This document shows positions 1-10,049 of a stretch of DNA of 64,000 nucleotides, piece by piece. Numbering within the stretch: position 1 is the stretch's first letter; each line of letters begins with the position of its first letter. The notes beneath the pieces were generated by a model that had not been told where the DNA came from, did not search any database, and was given only the letters and a program-made list of their open reading frames with translations. The DNA is from Amphirosellinia nigrospora (Eukaryota; Ascomycota; Sordariomycetes; Xylariales; Xylariaceae), in NCBI GenBank assembly GCA_004123355.1, contig SCHM01000007.1:558001-622000 (forward strand), in the 5' to 3' direction. The position numbers and the translations under genes were made by a program.

Positions 1-339
1 CGCACCTTCCTCTCGCTTTAGTAACTATAGGTGATTGCGGGACCTATTGGCCTGCATATCTGACGTACGTAGGCATGTGATTCTGGGTACAGGCTGCAGA
101 TCTGTTGCACTATCTACAAATCTTATCTTCTGCCTTAACGCCTACCTTCCAAACCCAAACGAACTTGTCCAACCTCCCATCATCACCAAACTCACAGTGT
201 GTACTCCACTCACTCCGAGCAGGTAGCACATCTTCTTGCTAACTACCAAGCTAACCCCTCCACCAGAATAGACCACTATTACGATCATCTCACCAACGGC
301 TATATCTACACCGCGTAACACTCACGATTCACAACCACG
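1..339. other. Upstream region, no gene seen
   Basis: No convincing coding sequence. The last 150 bases before the ATG at 340 are C/A-rich and pyrimidine-biased, as in the leader of an ascomycete gene, and the ATG sits in an ACAACCACG context. No clear TATA box was found. Confidence 0.4.
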
Positions 340-739
340 ATGTCCGGCAAGAACGAGTCGGGTTACCCCAGTGCCGAGCGCAATGAGGCTCCCGTAGGTG
401 GCGAGCACATCACCCTCAAGGTGACTGACTTCAAGAAAGAAGTCTCCTTCAAGATCAAGCGGTCCACCATGCTAGAGAAGGTCATGGAGGCATTCCTTGA
501 GCGGGGGGCGGCAATGCCGAATACGCGGGTTTCATCTTCTCGGGCACACGGGTACAAAATTCCGACACGCCTGACTCGGTATGTCATTCCCCATCCTTAT
601 CTGATACTGCTGAATATGGCTGATATCAATACCCATTTCTGCTATATAGCTGGAGATGCTCGACGGAGATACCATCGAAGTACATTGGGAAATAGGCCAA
701 TACCCTTGTGCCAACGGCTCATGCAAATGCTGCGCTTAA
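340..739 (+). pseudogene. SUMO/Smt3-like ubiquitin-fold gene with one frameshift
   Basis: The first 54 codons carry the SUMO beta-grasp start: a GGEHITLKV strand, then VSFKIKRSTMLEKVMEAFLER. Downstream of a run of six G at 503-508 the SUMO match continues in a different frame (FIFSGTRVQNSDTPDS, then LEMLDGDTIEVHWEIGQ). A one-base shift in the G run is therefore the simplest explanation. An intron of 71 nt fits at 579-649 (GTATGT donor, TATATAG acceptor) and is needed to join DTPDS to LEMLDGD; the stop is at 737-739. SUMO proteins normally end in a processed Gly-Gly that is conjugated to lysines. Here the tail is a cysteine-rich stretch ending near CANGSCKCCA, with no Gly-Gly, so conjugation would be unlikely even with the frame intact. 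I infer a decayed or neofunctionalised SUMO paralogue; a sequencing error in the G run is the main alternative. Confidence 0.7.
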
Positions 740-774
740 GGTTAGAGAAGAGTCTAGGTCCTAATACATAATGA

Positions 775-1430
775 GATAGGGGAGGACTGTGGGATGCTTG
801 CAGATTGCAGACTTATCCTCCAACATCATATTCCGTGTTAACGGAGCTGGTCGCCTCATCAAGTAGAACAATCCGCGGATTCCTCCGAACAGCTCGAGCA
901 ATCGCAAGACTTTGTGTCTAGCCAATAAGAAGTTTCCTTTCGCAAAGTTTAGAAGTTTTTCCCTCTAAAGAATCTTACACTTACTTATTGCTTCCTCTAA
1001 AGACTATCTGGTATTCCTTTAAACCTGTTCATATATGGCCGCTGCCTGGCATGCCTCAGTGACGGCTTCTTCGGTGTTGAAATACTGCTTTACAGAATTG
1101 AATGGTAGAGCTGAACTTTTGCTTTCATCATTCGTAAACGGTTGGCTGAGAATATCTAACATTCTCCAGTATTGATTTCTTGAAAAGTTGCGGCGATTGT
1201 GGAACAATACCCATGATTGCCCGATATCCCAGTTAGAACATGCCGGGTTTCGGGGTCTAGGGGAGTAAGAGACAGCTCTTTCGTACCTCTTCTGGGTACC
1301 ACTTCGGATATCCTGTTAATTAATTGAGACAGAACCTGCCTCAACATTGTACTGGCATGAGAAGCTTCAGAATCGTTGATTTCCCACCCCACTTGTTCCT
1401 ACAAATGCGATGGTATGACCCGGCGGGGGA
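775..1430 (-). pseudogene. ABC-transporter nucleotide-binding domain relic
   Basis: On the minus strand three pieces of an ABC ATPase occur in the right order but in different frames. They are a Walker A (GTSGVGKSTIL, near 1375-1415), the Q-loop strand (RAIMGIVPQSPQLFKKSILENV, near 1150-1230) and a Walker B with flank (LAIARAVRRNPRIVLLDEATS, near 840-905). The LSGGQ signature before LAIARA is replaced by an interrupted sequence with a stop. The order and wording fit the multidrug/Ste6-type exporter NBDs that use ATP hydrolysis to drive transport across membranes. The transmembrane half is not visible. A 57-bp tract at 1073-1129 inside the relic is repeated at 26.2 kb. This is a dead fragment; the exact subfamily is uncertain. 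Confidence 0.7.
1073..1129. repeat. 57-bp dispersed repeat, copy 1
   Basis: The stretch starting TGTTGAAATACTGCTTTAC is nearly identical to 26200-26256, with only a few substitutions. Here it lies between the Q-loop and helical part of the ABC relic, where it adds residues not expected in the family. It therefore looks like a small insertion. No terminal repeats or target duplication are obvious. Confidence 0.6.
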
Positions 1431-1653
1431 GTCGTCTAGACGAACGCGCAACTACCTGCCGACCTGGATGCCAAATCCAAACGCGATGCCTTTGAAGCAG
1501 CGTTGGATATACGAAAATGAATCACGAAGAAAATAATGACAAAGAAAAAACTTGTGAGCAAAATGTGATCGTATTAGTAGGTGACGGATAAGTAGGGTAG
1601 CCCGTGATGAGGTGGCCGGCAAATTGGGGATTCGTCTCTTGATCTCAGCTTGT

Positions 1654-2405
1654 CTATTGCTCTGTGTTATGATTAACACCAGCCAGGTCCTGAACGACTG
1701 CTAACAGTCCCAGCTTATCAACAAGCTCGAACGGAAGCACCATAGAGTATCCGCCACTAGACAAGCATACAGGCTCCGTTGGCGTCATCACATGCTCCGC
1801 TTGTCCATTGTATGTGAGAACGCCCATGTCGACTAGGTTCTTGGTATTGAGAGGCGCGTTTCTCTTGGACATATACAGCCTGATCATGTGCCCACCGTCG
1901 CCTTCTATGATAGCAAAATTGTCTGAGCCAATAGGTGACAAATGGTACTTGCGCTTCTTGAATATATTCATTATGGACTTCTCCTTTTCCCAGGGGTACA
2001 AGGTGCTCAGGTCGAACTCTACACCAAATGAGGATGGCATCCAGTCCACCGATAACCATACACTCGGTATCGTGTCTCCAAGGCCATCTTGCCACCATTT
2101 CAAGGGGCCGGAAATGCGCCGACGTAGCTGCTCAACTTCGTGTCCCTCTAAATGCACGGACAAGTGTTTTGCGGTAGTCCAAAAAATATCATCAAAGAAT
2201 TTCAAGTCTCACCGTGGGTGTAGCCATCGCTATCTGACAAGTTGAGCTTGAATTTGACCACTGCAGCTACAATAGGTACCTCGGTGGCGGAAAGGTGTTC
2301 CAACAGCAAGTATCGGAAGTCAGCGATGTATTTAACGAGGTAGCACAGATTGATTTTGTAGTCCATGGTCAACGAACTGGGGTGAGCGACTCGCAACACA
2401 ATCAA
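1654..2405 (-). CDS. F-box-like hypothetical protein, probably frameshifted
   Basis: Two abutting minus-strand frames appear to make one protein. 2405-2202 (67 codons) contains a leucine-rich LLEHLSATEVPIVAAVVKF segment, and 2205-1654 (183 codons) continues with LKFFDDIFWTTAKHLSVHL and PLKWWQDG. The pattern of a short hydrophobic motif, then a DIF..W segment, then a Lys-Trp-Trp motif resembles fungal F-box proteins, in which the N-terminal motif docks to Skp1 in SCF ubiquitin ligases. The join needs a one-base shift or a very short intron near 2203. The second part has no other recognisable domain. F-box assignment is a guess from a few residues; hypothetical protein is the safe reading. Confidence 0.4.
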
Positions 2406-2409
2406 GAAA

Positions 2410-3260
2410 GGCGGCCATCAGGTCCCTCTAGATATCGCGCGACACCCTTCCTCAAACGTCGACGAAATCCCGGAGCGCGCCCTCCTCGACAAACTCGACT
2501 ACGGCCAGGATTCGCCCGCGATAGTAGCACGCATCAAGTGCCACCAGCCAGTCACTAGGAGCTAGCACCCACAGTCGGGGTGCAGATGGAGGGTGAAAGA
2601 CTCCACATCCTCATCTCATTAGCCCGAGCGCACGATATATCGCGGCCCAAATATTTCCGTCATGCGACATTCCGAAATCCAAGCCAGCCTCGCTGTTTAA
2701 TGCTTGACCAGAGCCAGCACCCATTTATCATCAACAAGTTACGTAGTTCCAATTTCCCATCGAGTGCGGCCCCAAAGACCAGTGGCGAATCATGTACGGT
2801 CATTTATGTCAAGGCCGCGACAGATATCCTCGGGCAGATAACTGAGGTATAGGGGTCTTCCTTGCAGTACTTAAGGATGTAAGAAAGTGTTTGTTATAAC
2901 TGTCGTTAGATAAGAGATTAAAAATATAGAATATATCCTCACTTCTCCACAACCAATGTCTCCGCGAAACTTTCACATCTAGGTTTTTTTGGAGCTGCCC
3001 TTCTATCTTTAGGATCATTCTATTGTATCATGAATTTTTCCTGAGTGTTGAAATGGCTCACGTACTTGACTTGAATAGGGATTTGCCGTCTCTCGTCCCG
3101 GTTCCTCGCCAGGCCCAAGACTGTCACCGCCACTGCCTTACACATTTGATGGCTCCAAAAATTTCCCGAGTCCCGGATGCTGGTCTTGATACTATGGGTG
3201 AGAATCGGCAGTAGCAGGTTACTTTGTAAGAAAATTTCGGGCGGTGTACTCGAGGACAAA
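2410..3260 (-). pseudogene. Unrecognised degraded coding region
   Basis: Several short minus-strand frames show protein-like composition but no single readable gene. Examples are a 79-codon piece at 3259-3020 with hydrophobic heptads, a piece near 2700-2830 reading DSPLVFGAALDGKLELRNLL, and one near 2450-2560 reading LAVVEFVEEGALRDFV. Stops and frame changes separate them. It could be the decayed 5' part of the F-box-like gene or a separate relic. I do not recognise a family. Confidence 0.25.
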
Positions 3261-3371
3261 ACCGAGCTGCGTAGTTAATAATATCCGGTGGCTAAAGTGA
3301 AGTGGTCTCCGAGCCTGAGTTTCATGTCTGGCAGAATGCCAAGGCAACGCATTGACGGCTTCTCCGATTTC

Positions 3372-5470
3372 TCATGGGAGCAGTTCGTGTTTTAATAGTA
3401 TGTGACATTTGACCAAACAACAGCCTCCAAGTTTGTAGCATTCTCGACAAAGATCAAAGTTCCCATCGTTACACTGTGCGCATCGGTAGTAAGCTTCAGA
3501 TATGCTGGCTAAGCACACATCACAATAACGAGTATCAATATCGAACGATGCAGGATCCCCTAAGTTCGTGTCCGTCGCATCTAGATCCAAGCCAAGCTTG
3601 TTCGCATGTTTGCGGAGGGACTCTACAATTTTGATATGGCCTTGGTTGAGAGCCCACCAAAACGGGGTCCGGCCACAGCTATCCTTGGAATTGATGTTGA
3701 TGTTCGGTATAGTAAGGAGCTCTTCCACCATCTGCTCACGGCCACAACAGGCAGCAACCGACAATGCACTTATGCCGTAATAGTCCAAAATGTTTGAGTG
3801 TTGCTTAGATTTAAGCAGATAGAAGACGTCGGTTTGGCCTGCCTTGATTGCATAGATAAGGGGGGAGTGACCTGAGTTGTCTTTGACCAAAGCCTGATCA
3901 CTATTTTCGAGAAGCATTTTGACAACATTTAGGTGCCCGTTATCTGCTGCAATATGCACGGGCGTTACTCCGGCTTTGGTTGCAGCCGTGATATCCGCCT
4001 GGTTCTCAAACAAGAACTTGATAACATCGAGGTGCCCGCTCTCTGCTGCACCATAGGCGGGTGTAAATCCGTTGTTTGCAATCGTGATGTCGGCCTTGTT
4101 CTCAAACAAGAACTTGACGATATCTAGGTGCCCATTTTGTGCTGCACCAGAAACTGGTGTGAAACCATCTTTGCTTGCAGCCGTGATGTCGGCCTGGTTC
4201 TCAAACAGGAACTTAACGAGATCTAGATGCCCATTCAGTGCTGCCATATAGACGGGTGTTACTCCGTCTTTGCTTGCAACCACAATGTCCGCCTTGTTAA
4301 AAACTAAGAATTTCATGACATGAAACACCATCGTTTTTTGCAGCTACTTTGCTACCATCTCCACTCTCCTTTACTAGTGCTAAGATTCTGTATCTTTAAA
4401 TAGCAACTTTGCCAAGGAGCCACGTAGTTCTTCTTCGTTGGGCAGCCCCGGCCCATGCCTACTGCGACTCGGGGCTATGTTCTCGTCATACAACCAGGAC
4501 CCTACCATCTCGGGAGCTTTGCGGTTTGATATCAAGGTCGATCCAACACTATCGAAGTTCGCAATATTTGCTGTGTTCTCAACCCACAGCACCCGCATAT
4601 CCCTCAGCTCGGACATCTTTACTTCTCTCCTTAAACCCGGTTTTGTTTTCTTCCAGTTGCTGTCTCAGTGCTATTATCAAAATTAACCTTAAAATATGTA
4701 GATGGCCATTCCCTATCGCATCATGGGATGTTTGATAGCTCGCCTTGTCGGTGACGCATCTAGTCCGCGTACTAACCTGGTTAATTCTGGGCCCCATAGC
4801 AGGCTGCAGCGTGGACCGGTGTCCATCCACCCTTGTTCGCAACAGTGATGGAAGCCTTCCTATCAACCAAGAACTTGGTTATGTCAAAGTGGCCACCTAG
4901 TGCAGCCGCAAGGAGTGGTGTTGTCCCATACTTGTCTAGCATTGTAATGTCAGCCTTGTTATGAACTAAAAATTTGATAACGCTAAAGTGACCGTTACTT
5001 TGCTGCAGCGCTTAGCGGGGTTATGCCGGTCTTATTTGCAGCTGTGACATCTGCTTTGTTCTCGAGCAGGATCTTGACAACATCTAGGTGTCCATTTTCT
5101 GCTGCACCGTAGATGGGTGTCCGTCCATCTTTGCCAGCGGCAGTGATATCTGCTTTGTGTTCGATCAAGAATTTGACGACGTCCAAGTGGCCGCTACTAG
5201 CTGCGGTGCTCATTGCTGTTACGCCAGCCTTGTCCGCAATGTTCATATCTGCTTTATTTTCAAACAAAAACTCAATCACATCCAAGTGACCATACAGTGC
5301 GGCACTATGGGCAGGGGTTCGTCCGTCCTTGTTTGCTAGCGAAGTGTCCGCCTTGTTTTCTGCCAAGAACTTAACAATATCAAGGCAGCCATTTTGTGCG
5401 GCGATAAGATTGGTGTGGAACCATCTTTGTTTGCAATTGTCATATCCGCCTTGTTTTGAATCAAATGCTT
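3372..5470 (-). other. Ankyrin array and C-terminal ZZ zinc finger of the first NLR
   Basis: Ankyrin units of 33 residues repeat with cores such as DGVTPVYMAALNGHLDLVKFL and NKAD between units. The C terminus reads RYCDVCLASISEAYYRCAQC, then NFDLCRECYKLGGCC. This spacing of Cys pairs (CxxC, CxxC, CxxC) matches the ZZ-type zinc finger, often a binding module for peptides or SUMO/ubiquitin-related partners. Neighbouring ankyrins are nearly identical at DNA level, so unequal exchange between units is likely. About 440 bp at 4335-4780 lacks the ankyrin pattern and interrupts the array. Confidence 0.8.
4335..4780 (-). other. Non-ankyrin insert within the ankyrin array
   Basis: Ankyrin coding stops at about 4780 (YGAQN then a stop) and resumes at about 4331. 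Between them lies a 78-codon frame at 4616-4380 with no ankyrin pattern, starting MSELRDMRVLWVENTANI, and a GNGHLHILR scrap near 4690 that could be a displaced ankyrin end. The insert may be an unrecognised small element or a heavily mutated ankyrin stretch. No terminal repeats were seen. Confidence 0.4.
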
Positions 5471-5499
5471 CATTAAAGAAAGGCGTCTCCTGCTTGTCG

Positions 5500-6250
5500 C
5501 AGCGGCAATGGGTGTCCAGCCATCTTTGCCCACGTCATTGATGTTTCTTGTCTTGGATATGAGTATATCAAGTGTTTCTTTCTTGATAACTTCATTCCGA
5601 GCCGCTAATACCAGTGCGTCCTGAGTAAACTGCAGCTCGCCTTGGTTGCGTTGCAGCAGCAACCTGACCAAATCATCTCCGCTTCGCCAGTTTCCCATTG
5701 CGGCTGTCACCACACCGGGTGTGATGTGCACTCTGGCCCTGCATTCTTCGAACAGCAGCTTCATAATCTTCAACCCTTCGAATGGATTTGTTGCCGCAGC
5801 GTGTAAAACACTGGATTTGATCTGAAGCCGTCCCTTTTTTTCTAATAACAGTCTGATTATTGCTTCCCCTTCCCGCCAGTTTCCTGCAGCTGCCATCAGT
5901 ACACGAGGCGTGATGTCAATCTCGTGTCCACGTTGCTCAAGTAGCATTCTCATTATCTTTATTCCTTCAAACACATTTGTTGCCGCTGTTTGCAGGATTT
6001 CTGTTGTAATCTGAATCCCTCCCCCCCCCCCCCCCCCCTTCCCCAACACACCTGTTTAGCAGCTCTTTCAGGATGTCGCTACCGCGTATCCAGTTCGCTG
6101 CTGCAGCCCGAGCCAGATTCGACGTTATGAGCAACTTTGCGCCTCGCATTCGGAAGAGGACCTCTATCACTTCGGGCCCAAAATTTTCTATGATATTTGA
6201 AGCGACATGTTGCGTTAAAACGATGTCTTGACTTGCCTTGTGTCCCAAAA
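5500..6250 (-). other. Alternating 34-residue helical repeats of the first NLR
   Basis: Six or seven repeats follow the pattern I-T-x-x-V-x-x-A-A-x-N-x-x-x-G-x-x-I-x-x-L-L-x-x-R. Examples are VLMAAAGNWREGEAIIRLLL, VLHAAATNPFEGLKIMKLLF and VVTAAMGNWRSGDDLVRLLL. Two variants alternate: one reads AxGNWRxG, the other ATNxFEGxKIM. The period is close to an ankyrin repeat, but the TPLHxAA core is missing. Similar units lie between NACHT and ankyrins in some fungal NLRs. They probably form a solenoid linker or ligand surface. Confidence 0.7.
6021..6038. repeat. 18-base poly-C tract inside NLR coding sequence
   Basis: Eighteen consecutive C on the plus strand (G on the coding strand) fall at a repeat-unit boundary, between LLNRC and IQITTEIL. 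The tract adds glycines and changes the reading frame. Its true length is hard to sequence, so the frame here is uncertain. It could be a slippage-prone switch or plain decay. Confidence 0.8.
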
Positions 6251-6275
6251 GCGCTTTTAAGACTGATCCTTCCTT

Positions 6276-7891
6276 TCAAGCGGCTTTGGATAAGCAGTCT
6301 TCTCTGAATTGGCATTCGAGATTCTCAAATTTCAGATCCAGTAATGATTCTGCTAACCACCCAATGTCAAATTCAAGAGCAATATCACTGGGATAATCGA
6401 TGTAAGCAGAGGCGTGCTTTGATGCGTACTTTATCCAGACTCTGGTTTGGTGGATATTTGGATTAATGATACACGCTATCATTCTGCGTAAGCGATCTTC
6501 CATATACACGTCTGCTGTTGAGTTGATATGAGCAAACCAATACTGGGCGCAGTATCGAAAGAACGAGCATTCTTCCAGGAGAACCGATGACGGTATATCT
6601 TCCAATTGGAGATAAGTCACCGTGACATACGCTGGTATCAATAGAGTTCGTATGTTGCCAAAGATCCCTTGTAGAGGATCCCTCTCTCCAAAGAAATCCT
6701 TTACAGATTGATGCATCAAATATGCCTTGTCATCTATGACGTCTAGTAAGGTGCCAAGGCTTCGGAGTAACTGATCGGGAGTTATACGAGGCTTGTTTCT
6801 GGAGCACATCTGGTAGGTTAGGTGCTCATCCTGTAGGTCAACAGATATTGCCTCTGCCAATTCCCCACATCGAAGCGGACGTTGTGCGTTGACAACCCAG
6901 GCAAGAATAACCGCGTGTTGTTTGCTGGCTTGAAGCAGGTCTTGTATCAGGCTGGTGTAGAGCTCATAGAGATCTGAAGAGCTGTTGGTGATCTCTTTAT
7001 CTATCAATACCTCCGAAGGGAAGGCTATTCTTCGTAACCTTCTGATGACTACATCGATCCAAAGGAACGTACTCCTGGCGTTCTGGTTCAATTGCGTCAT
7101 GATGTGACGGCGCATATTTTCTGTGTAACCCAGCCCTACTGATGCAACTCTCGATCGAATGAAGTACTGTAAGTCGCCTGCTTCACAGCGCAGCGCTTTG
7201 TGTGGTGCGTGTCCCCACGCATCTATAATGCGCTTGTGCGGTCTACTGGTGCAAAGTAGTTTAATAGCCGATTTTTGATATTCGCTGAATGTGCTCAATA
7301 GTCGCGCTAGTTCCCGGACGAGACTCTCCATCCCATCTGCGTAGACATCCAAGCCGTCAATGATACAGTATACAGTCTTGTAGACATTGCTCCGCAGCAT
7401 CCTTTCAAAAATATCCAGTAAGGTGTCTACGGATGCGCCTGAGAAGAGACTGCTTTGTTTCGCAATGTCTGTGGGAATTAAATCGAACAGTTGTTGCTGA
7501 TGCTCACAGAGTTGAACGATGAGGGGCCGCAGCACGGAACCGGCATCTCGATCGCTGACGCTGTTGTTCTTGATAGTACAGAAGTAATAGATGATTCTCG
7601 AGCCTGGGGATGCGCTGTCCTCGAGGTGTGATATAATGAAGTTTGACAGAACCGACTCACCCTGTCCAGGAGGTCCTGCCAACAAGAGACACTGCGACTT
7701 GTTTGAATCTCGCCATGCTTGGAAATCCTGCGATTGTAGGGACAGGGGGTCTCCGGGCTCATTCAGCGGCGCCTGAAGCAGCCATTGTAGAGTTCCTTCT
7801 TCTGGTTTGGCGAGCCTTGCGGAGTTCCTGAATGATGGATACGGTGGCGTATTCATATTATTCCACGCGCGCATTGCTCCAGGTTCCAATT
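6276..7891 (-). other. NACHT NTPase domain with P-loop Lys-to-Glu
   Basis: The 537-codon frame contains LLLAGPPGQGESVLSNFI, Walker B-like VYCIIDGLDVY near residue 178, a sensor-like LLCTSRPHKRI and a winged-helix-like part with LMHQSVKDFF. In NACHT and other P-loop NTPases the Walker A motif is GxxGxGK[ST]. Here codon 7656-7658 is GAG, giving Glu at residue 78 where Lys should be. Since that lysine contacts the nucleotide phosphates, nucleotide binding is probably lost. The rest of the domain is long and uninterrupted. Confidence 0.85.
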
Positions 7892-7942
7892 CTAGTATGA
7901 TTTAGTGTGAGGATTGGAAATAATGATTTATTCATTACGTAC

Positions 7943-9281
7943 TGTCAGCGAATCTTGCATTGACTTCCGAACTATTACTAACAAGTAGCCGGATACGCTC
8001 TCTGACTATCGAATACGAGTCACAGCTCCTGGAACTAAATTTTACCAAGTCTGAATGATCCACATCCAGAGCGACGTTATCCTCATCAGCCGCTGTAGTA
8101 ATGCCGGTATTCATAGCCGACTTCTGAGTGACCATGAGGACTTTGTCGCCGGACTTGGTCAAGGTGCCATCAGGCTGTCTCTGGCGATTGGTCAATGGTA
8201 ATCTGTTTACGTCGACTATATTACGTACCTGGATAATCGGGCTGGGTTTTAACTCGTAGAATGATATGACAGGATATTGGCCTTTGCAAGACTCTGCAAA
8301 CTGATTGGATATCCTTTTCAAGAATGTAGAGGGTTCTGTATCTTGGTCGACAAGGAGATCTCGTACCAGCGACTCGTTTGGCTGACCATTCACGAGACTA
8401 GAGAGCTGGCTGTTTCTCAACCCATGGTTAGGAACACCAAAGAAAAGCAGCCCAACACAGGTCTTGGACAAGTCATAATGTCGTTTCCTGCGCGCGTGCA
8501 GGAGTGCCTGTTCATGATGAGCAATGATAAGCACTGATCAACGTTGGACTAAACTGGCCTCCTTGATGAGGAGCCCTCCCAAGCTATGCCCGATGAGGAT
8601 GACAGGCCGTTTAGTCTAGCTGACGTCAGCCTCAAACTTGTATGTTCTACTTCCAGACGTACTGGACTGTCAGCTCGAAACGCAGTCACTGACTCAAGGA
8701 GCATCTTTCCCATGTCTTCAATCGACTTCCGGGAGTCGCTCTTGAGGAGATTCGTATCGTAGCCGTATAGGAGGATTCGAAGACTAGACACATCGCTAGG
8801 AAGATAGTCCCGCAGCTAGACATCGTTCTTGCCCGCTGCCTTCCATGACCCAACGGCATGGCTAGCGAGGCCCGGCACGGCCAATATACTATTTCATATG
8901 GAATCAGTATGTGCCTTCGCGACTGAGACTGCACGCGCTTACTCTAGTCGTGCACCAGTCTTATCCTCGTATATAGGTGTGATGCCATAGAAGGTGCAGT
9001 TGTATTGATACTTGAATTTGTTTAGGGGCGCTGGCTTGAGAGAAGCGCTCCACTAGCTCAGTATCGAGAAGCTCGCTATGAAAGGATGCCGTGGCACAAG
9101 CCGACGACTCTTGTGCGCGTACCAGGGAAACGGAATTCATGGTGTCGGTGATTTTTTCTAGGGTTGGATCAATCTTAGCAATGGTGGTGAAATCCCGCTT
9201 CAGATCCTCAAGTGTTTTCTTGTCTGGGACATCTCGTATGCGAAGGACAACGTGGCGCTTCGGTCGGCTCTGTGGAGGCAT
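7943..9281 (-). other. SesB-like alpha/beta-hydrolase domain of the first NLR
   Basis: With introns 8616-8662 and 8508-8554 removed, the reading runs RPVILIGHSLGGLLIKEA, then ALLHARRKRHYDL and GLLFFGVPNHGLRN. GHSLGG is the serine-nucleophile elbow of lipases and esterases, and FFGVPN follows it in the SesB/DUF676-type domains that sit at the N terminus of many fungal NLRs. Upstream, ILAVPGLASHAVGSWK and LRDYLPSDVSSLRILLYGYDT match the start of the same fold. A TAG replaces the Trp of the NDVWLRD motif, as expected from a RIP-type G-to-A change. This domain is thought to be the effector half of the NLR. Confidence 0.8.
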
Positions 9282-10049
9282 TACGGGTCTCGTAGAATGC
9301 TTGAGGTGGTTCCATGATGGCAGCAGTGTCCTTTTAACACGTCAATTGAGATCATTGCAGGCTGCATATAGATGTGAAGATAGGCGAGGCGCTAGGTGAG
9401 ATGGGGCCTCATTCATGTTGCATCCTCCATGACACCGGCGTAAAGTGAGTGCTGTCGTTGGATAGAGAGGAGCAAAATCTTCAAATTCGCATTTGATCAT
9501 TGTCTTTCGCATACAATCGAGCTAGGGTGCCATGGGCTAGTTACACTGTGTCCTTATCTGGGGTTTTTAACTGGGGTCGGCCCCGCTAATGCCTGTTGCT
9601 GTCCCACTTGGGGCAATCGAACTTTCGGCCACTTATGCACTGTGGCGCACGTGGAACGATGAACTTGTGAGATAATACCGACCTGTTAACACGAGACGCT
9701 GCACCAATTCACCTGGCTTGCTTGAGCTCTCATTGCCGCCGAACCACGGGAGCAGACCATGGCCTACGTGGCCGCAGTTTCGCAACATTGCTTCTGGGGA
9801 GGGCAGCTGGTTGGAACAGCAGGTTGCGTGTCAGCGTCGAAGGACTGGGGCGACAGCACTGCTTTGTTTAAAAGACACACGAGGCACACAGTGACATACA
9901 CACCTAGATGGCGACCCAGAATTGAAGGCAGCCCAGAAAAGGAGAGGCTACTCAACGTCCGACTTCCTTCCATGGCGGCTGGCGCGTAACCAGAGTCGAA
10001 ACCGTACCACGACTTGGTGGGGCCAGTAAACTGTAAATAGACCGTCAAT
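9282..10049. other. Intergenic, no supported gene
   Basis: Upstream region of the first NLR. Short ORFs on both strands (for example 76 codons at 9759-9989 plus) have no recognisable domain and overlap each other. The stretch just before 9281 would hold the NLR promoter, but no distinct elements stand out. Confidence 0.3.

Larger units (their letters stand above)
3372..9281 (-). pseudogene. NLR (STAND) gene: SesB-like esterase, NACHT, helical repeats, ankyrins, ZZ finger
   Basis: This is one minus-strand gene with a fungal NLR architecture. Domains in order are an N-terminal region from the ATG at 9279-9281, an alpha/beta-hydrolase with a GHSLGG elbow, a NACHT NTPase, six or seven helical repeats, about fifteen ankyrin repeats and a C-terminal ZZ zinc finger. 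Four clean introns fit: 8889-8942, 8616-8662, 8508-8554 and 7892-7942. Fungal NLRs sense non-self or infection and can trigger incompatibility-type cell death. Breaks in this copy are a TAG at 8816-8818 where NDVWLRD is expected, a TGA just after the NACHT block near 6276, and frame changes near 9040, 6030 (poly-C), 5410, 4995 and 4335. The P-loop lysine is also lost. It is probably non-functional as one protein. Domain identity is secure; exact exon joins in the 3' half are not. Confidence 0.85.

Noticed and set aside
9759-10048. Overlapping ORFs of 76 and 94 codons on opposite strands
   Set aside because: No motifs, mutually exclusive, and the composition is that of intergenic sequence.
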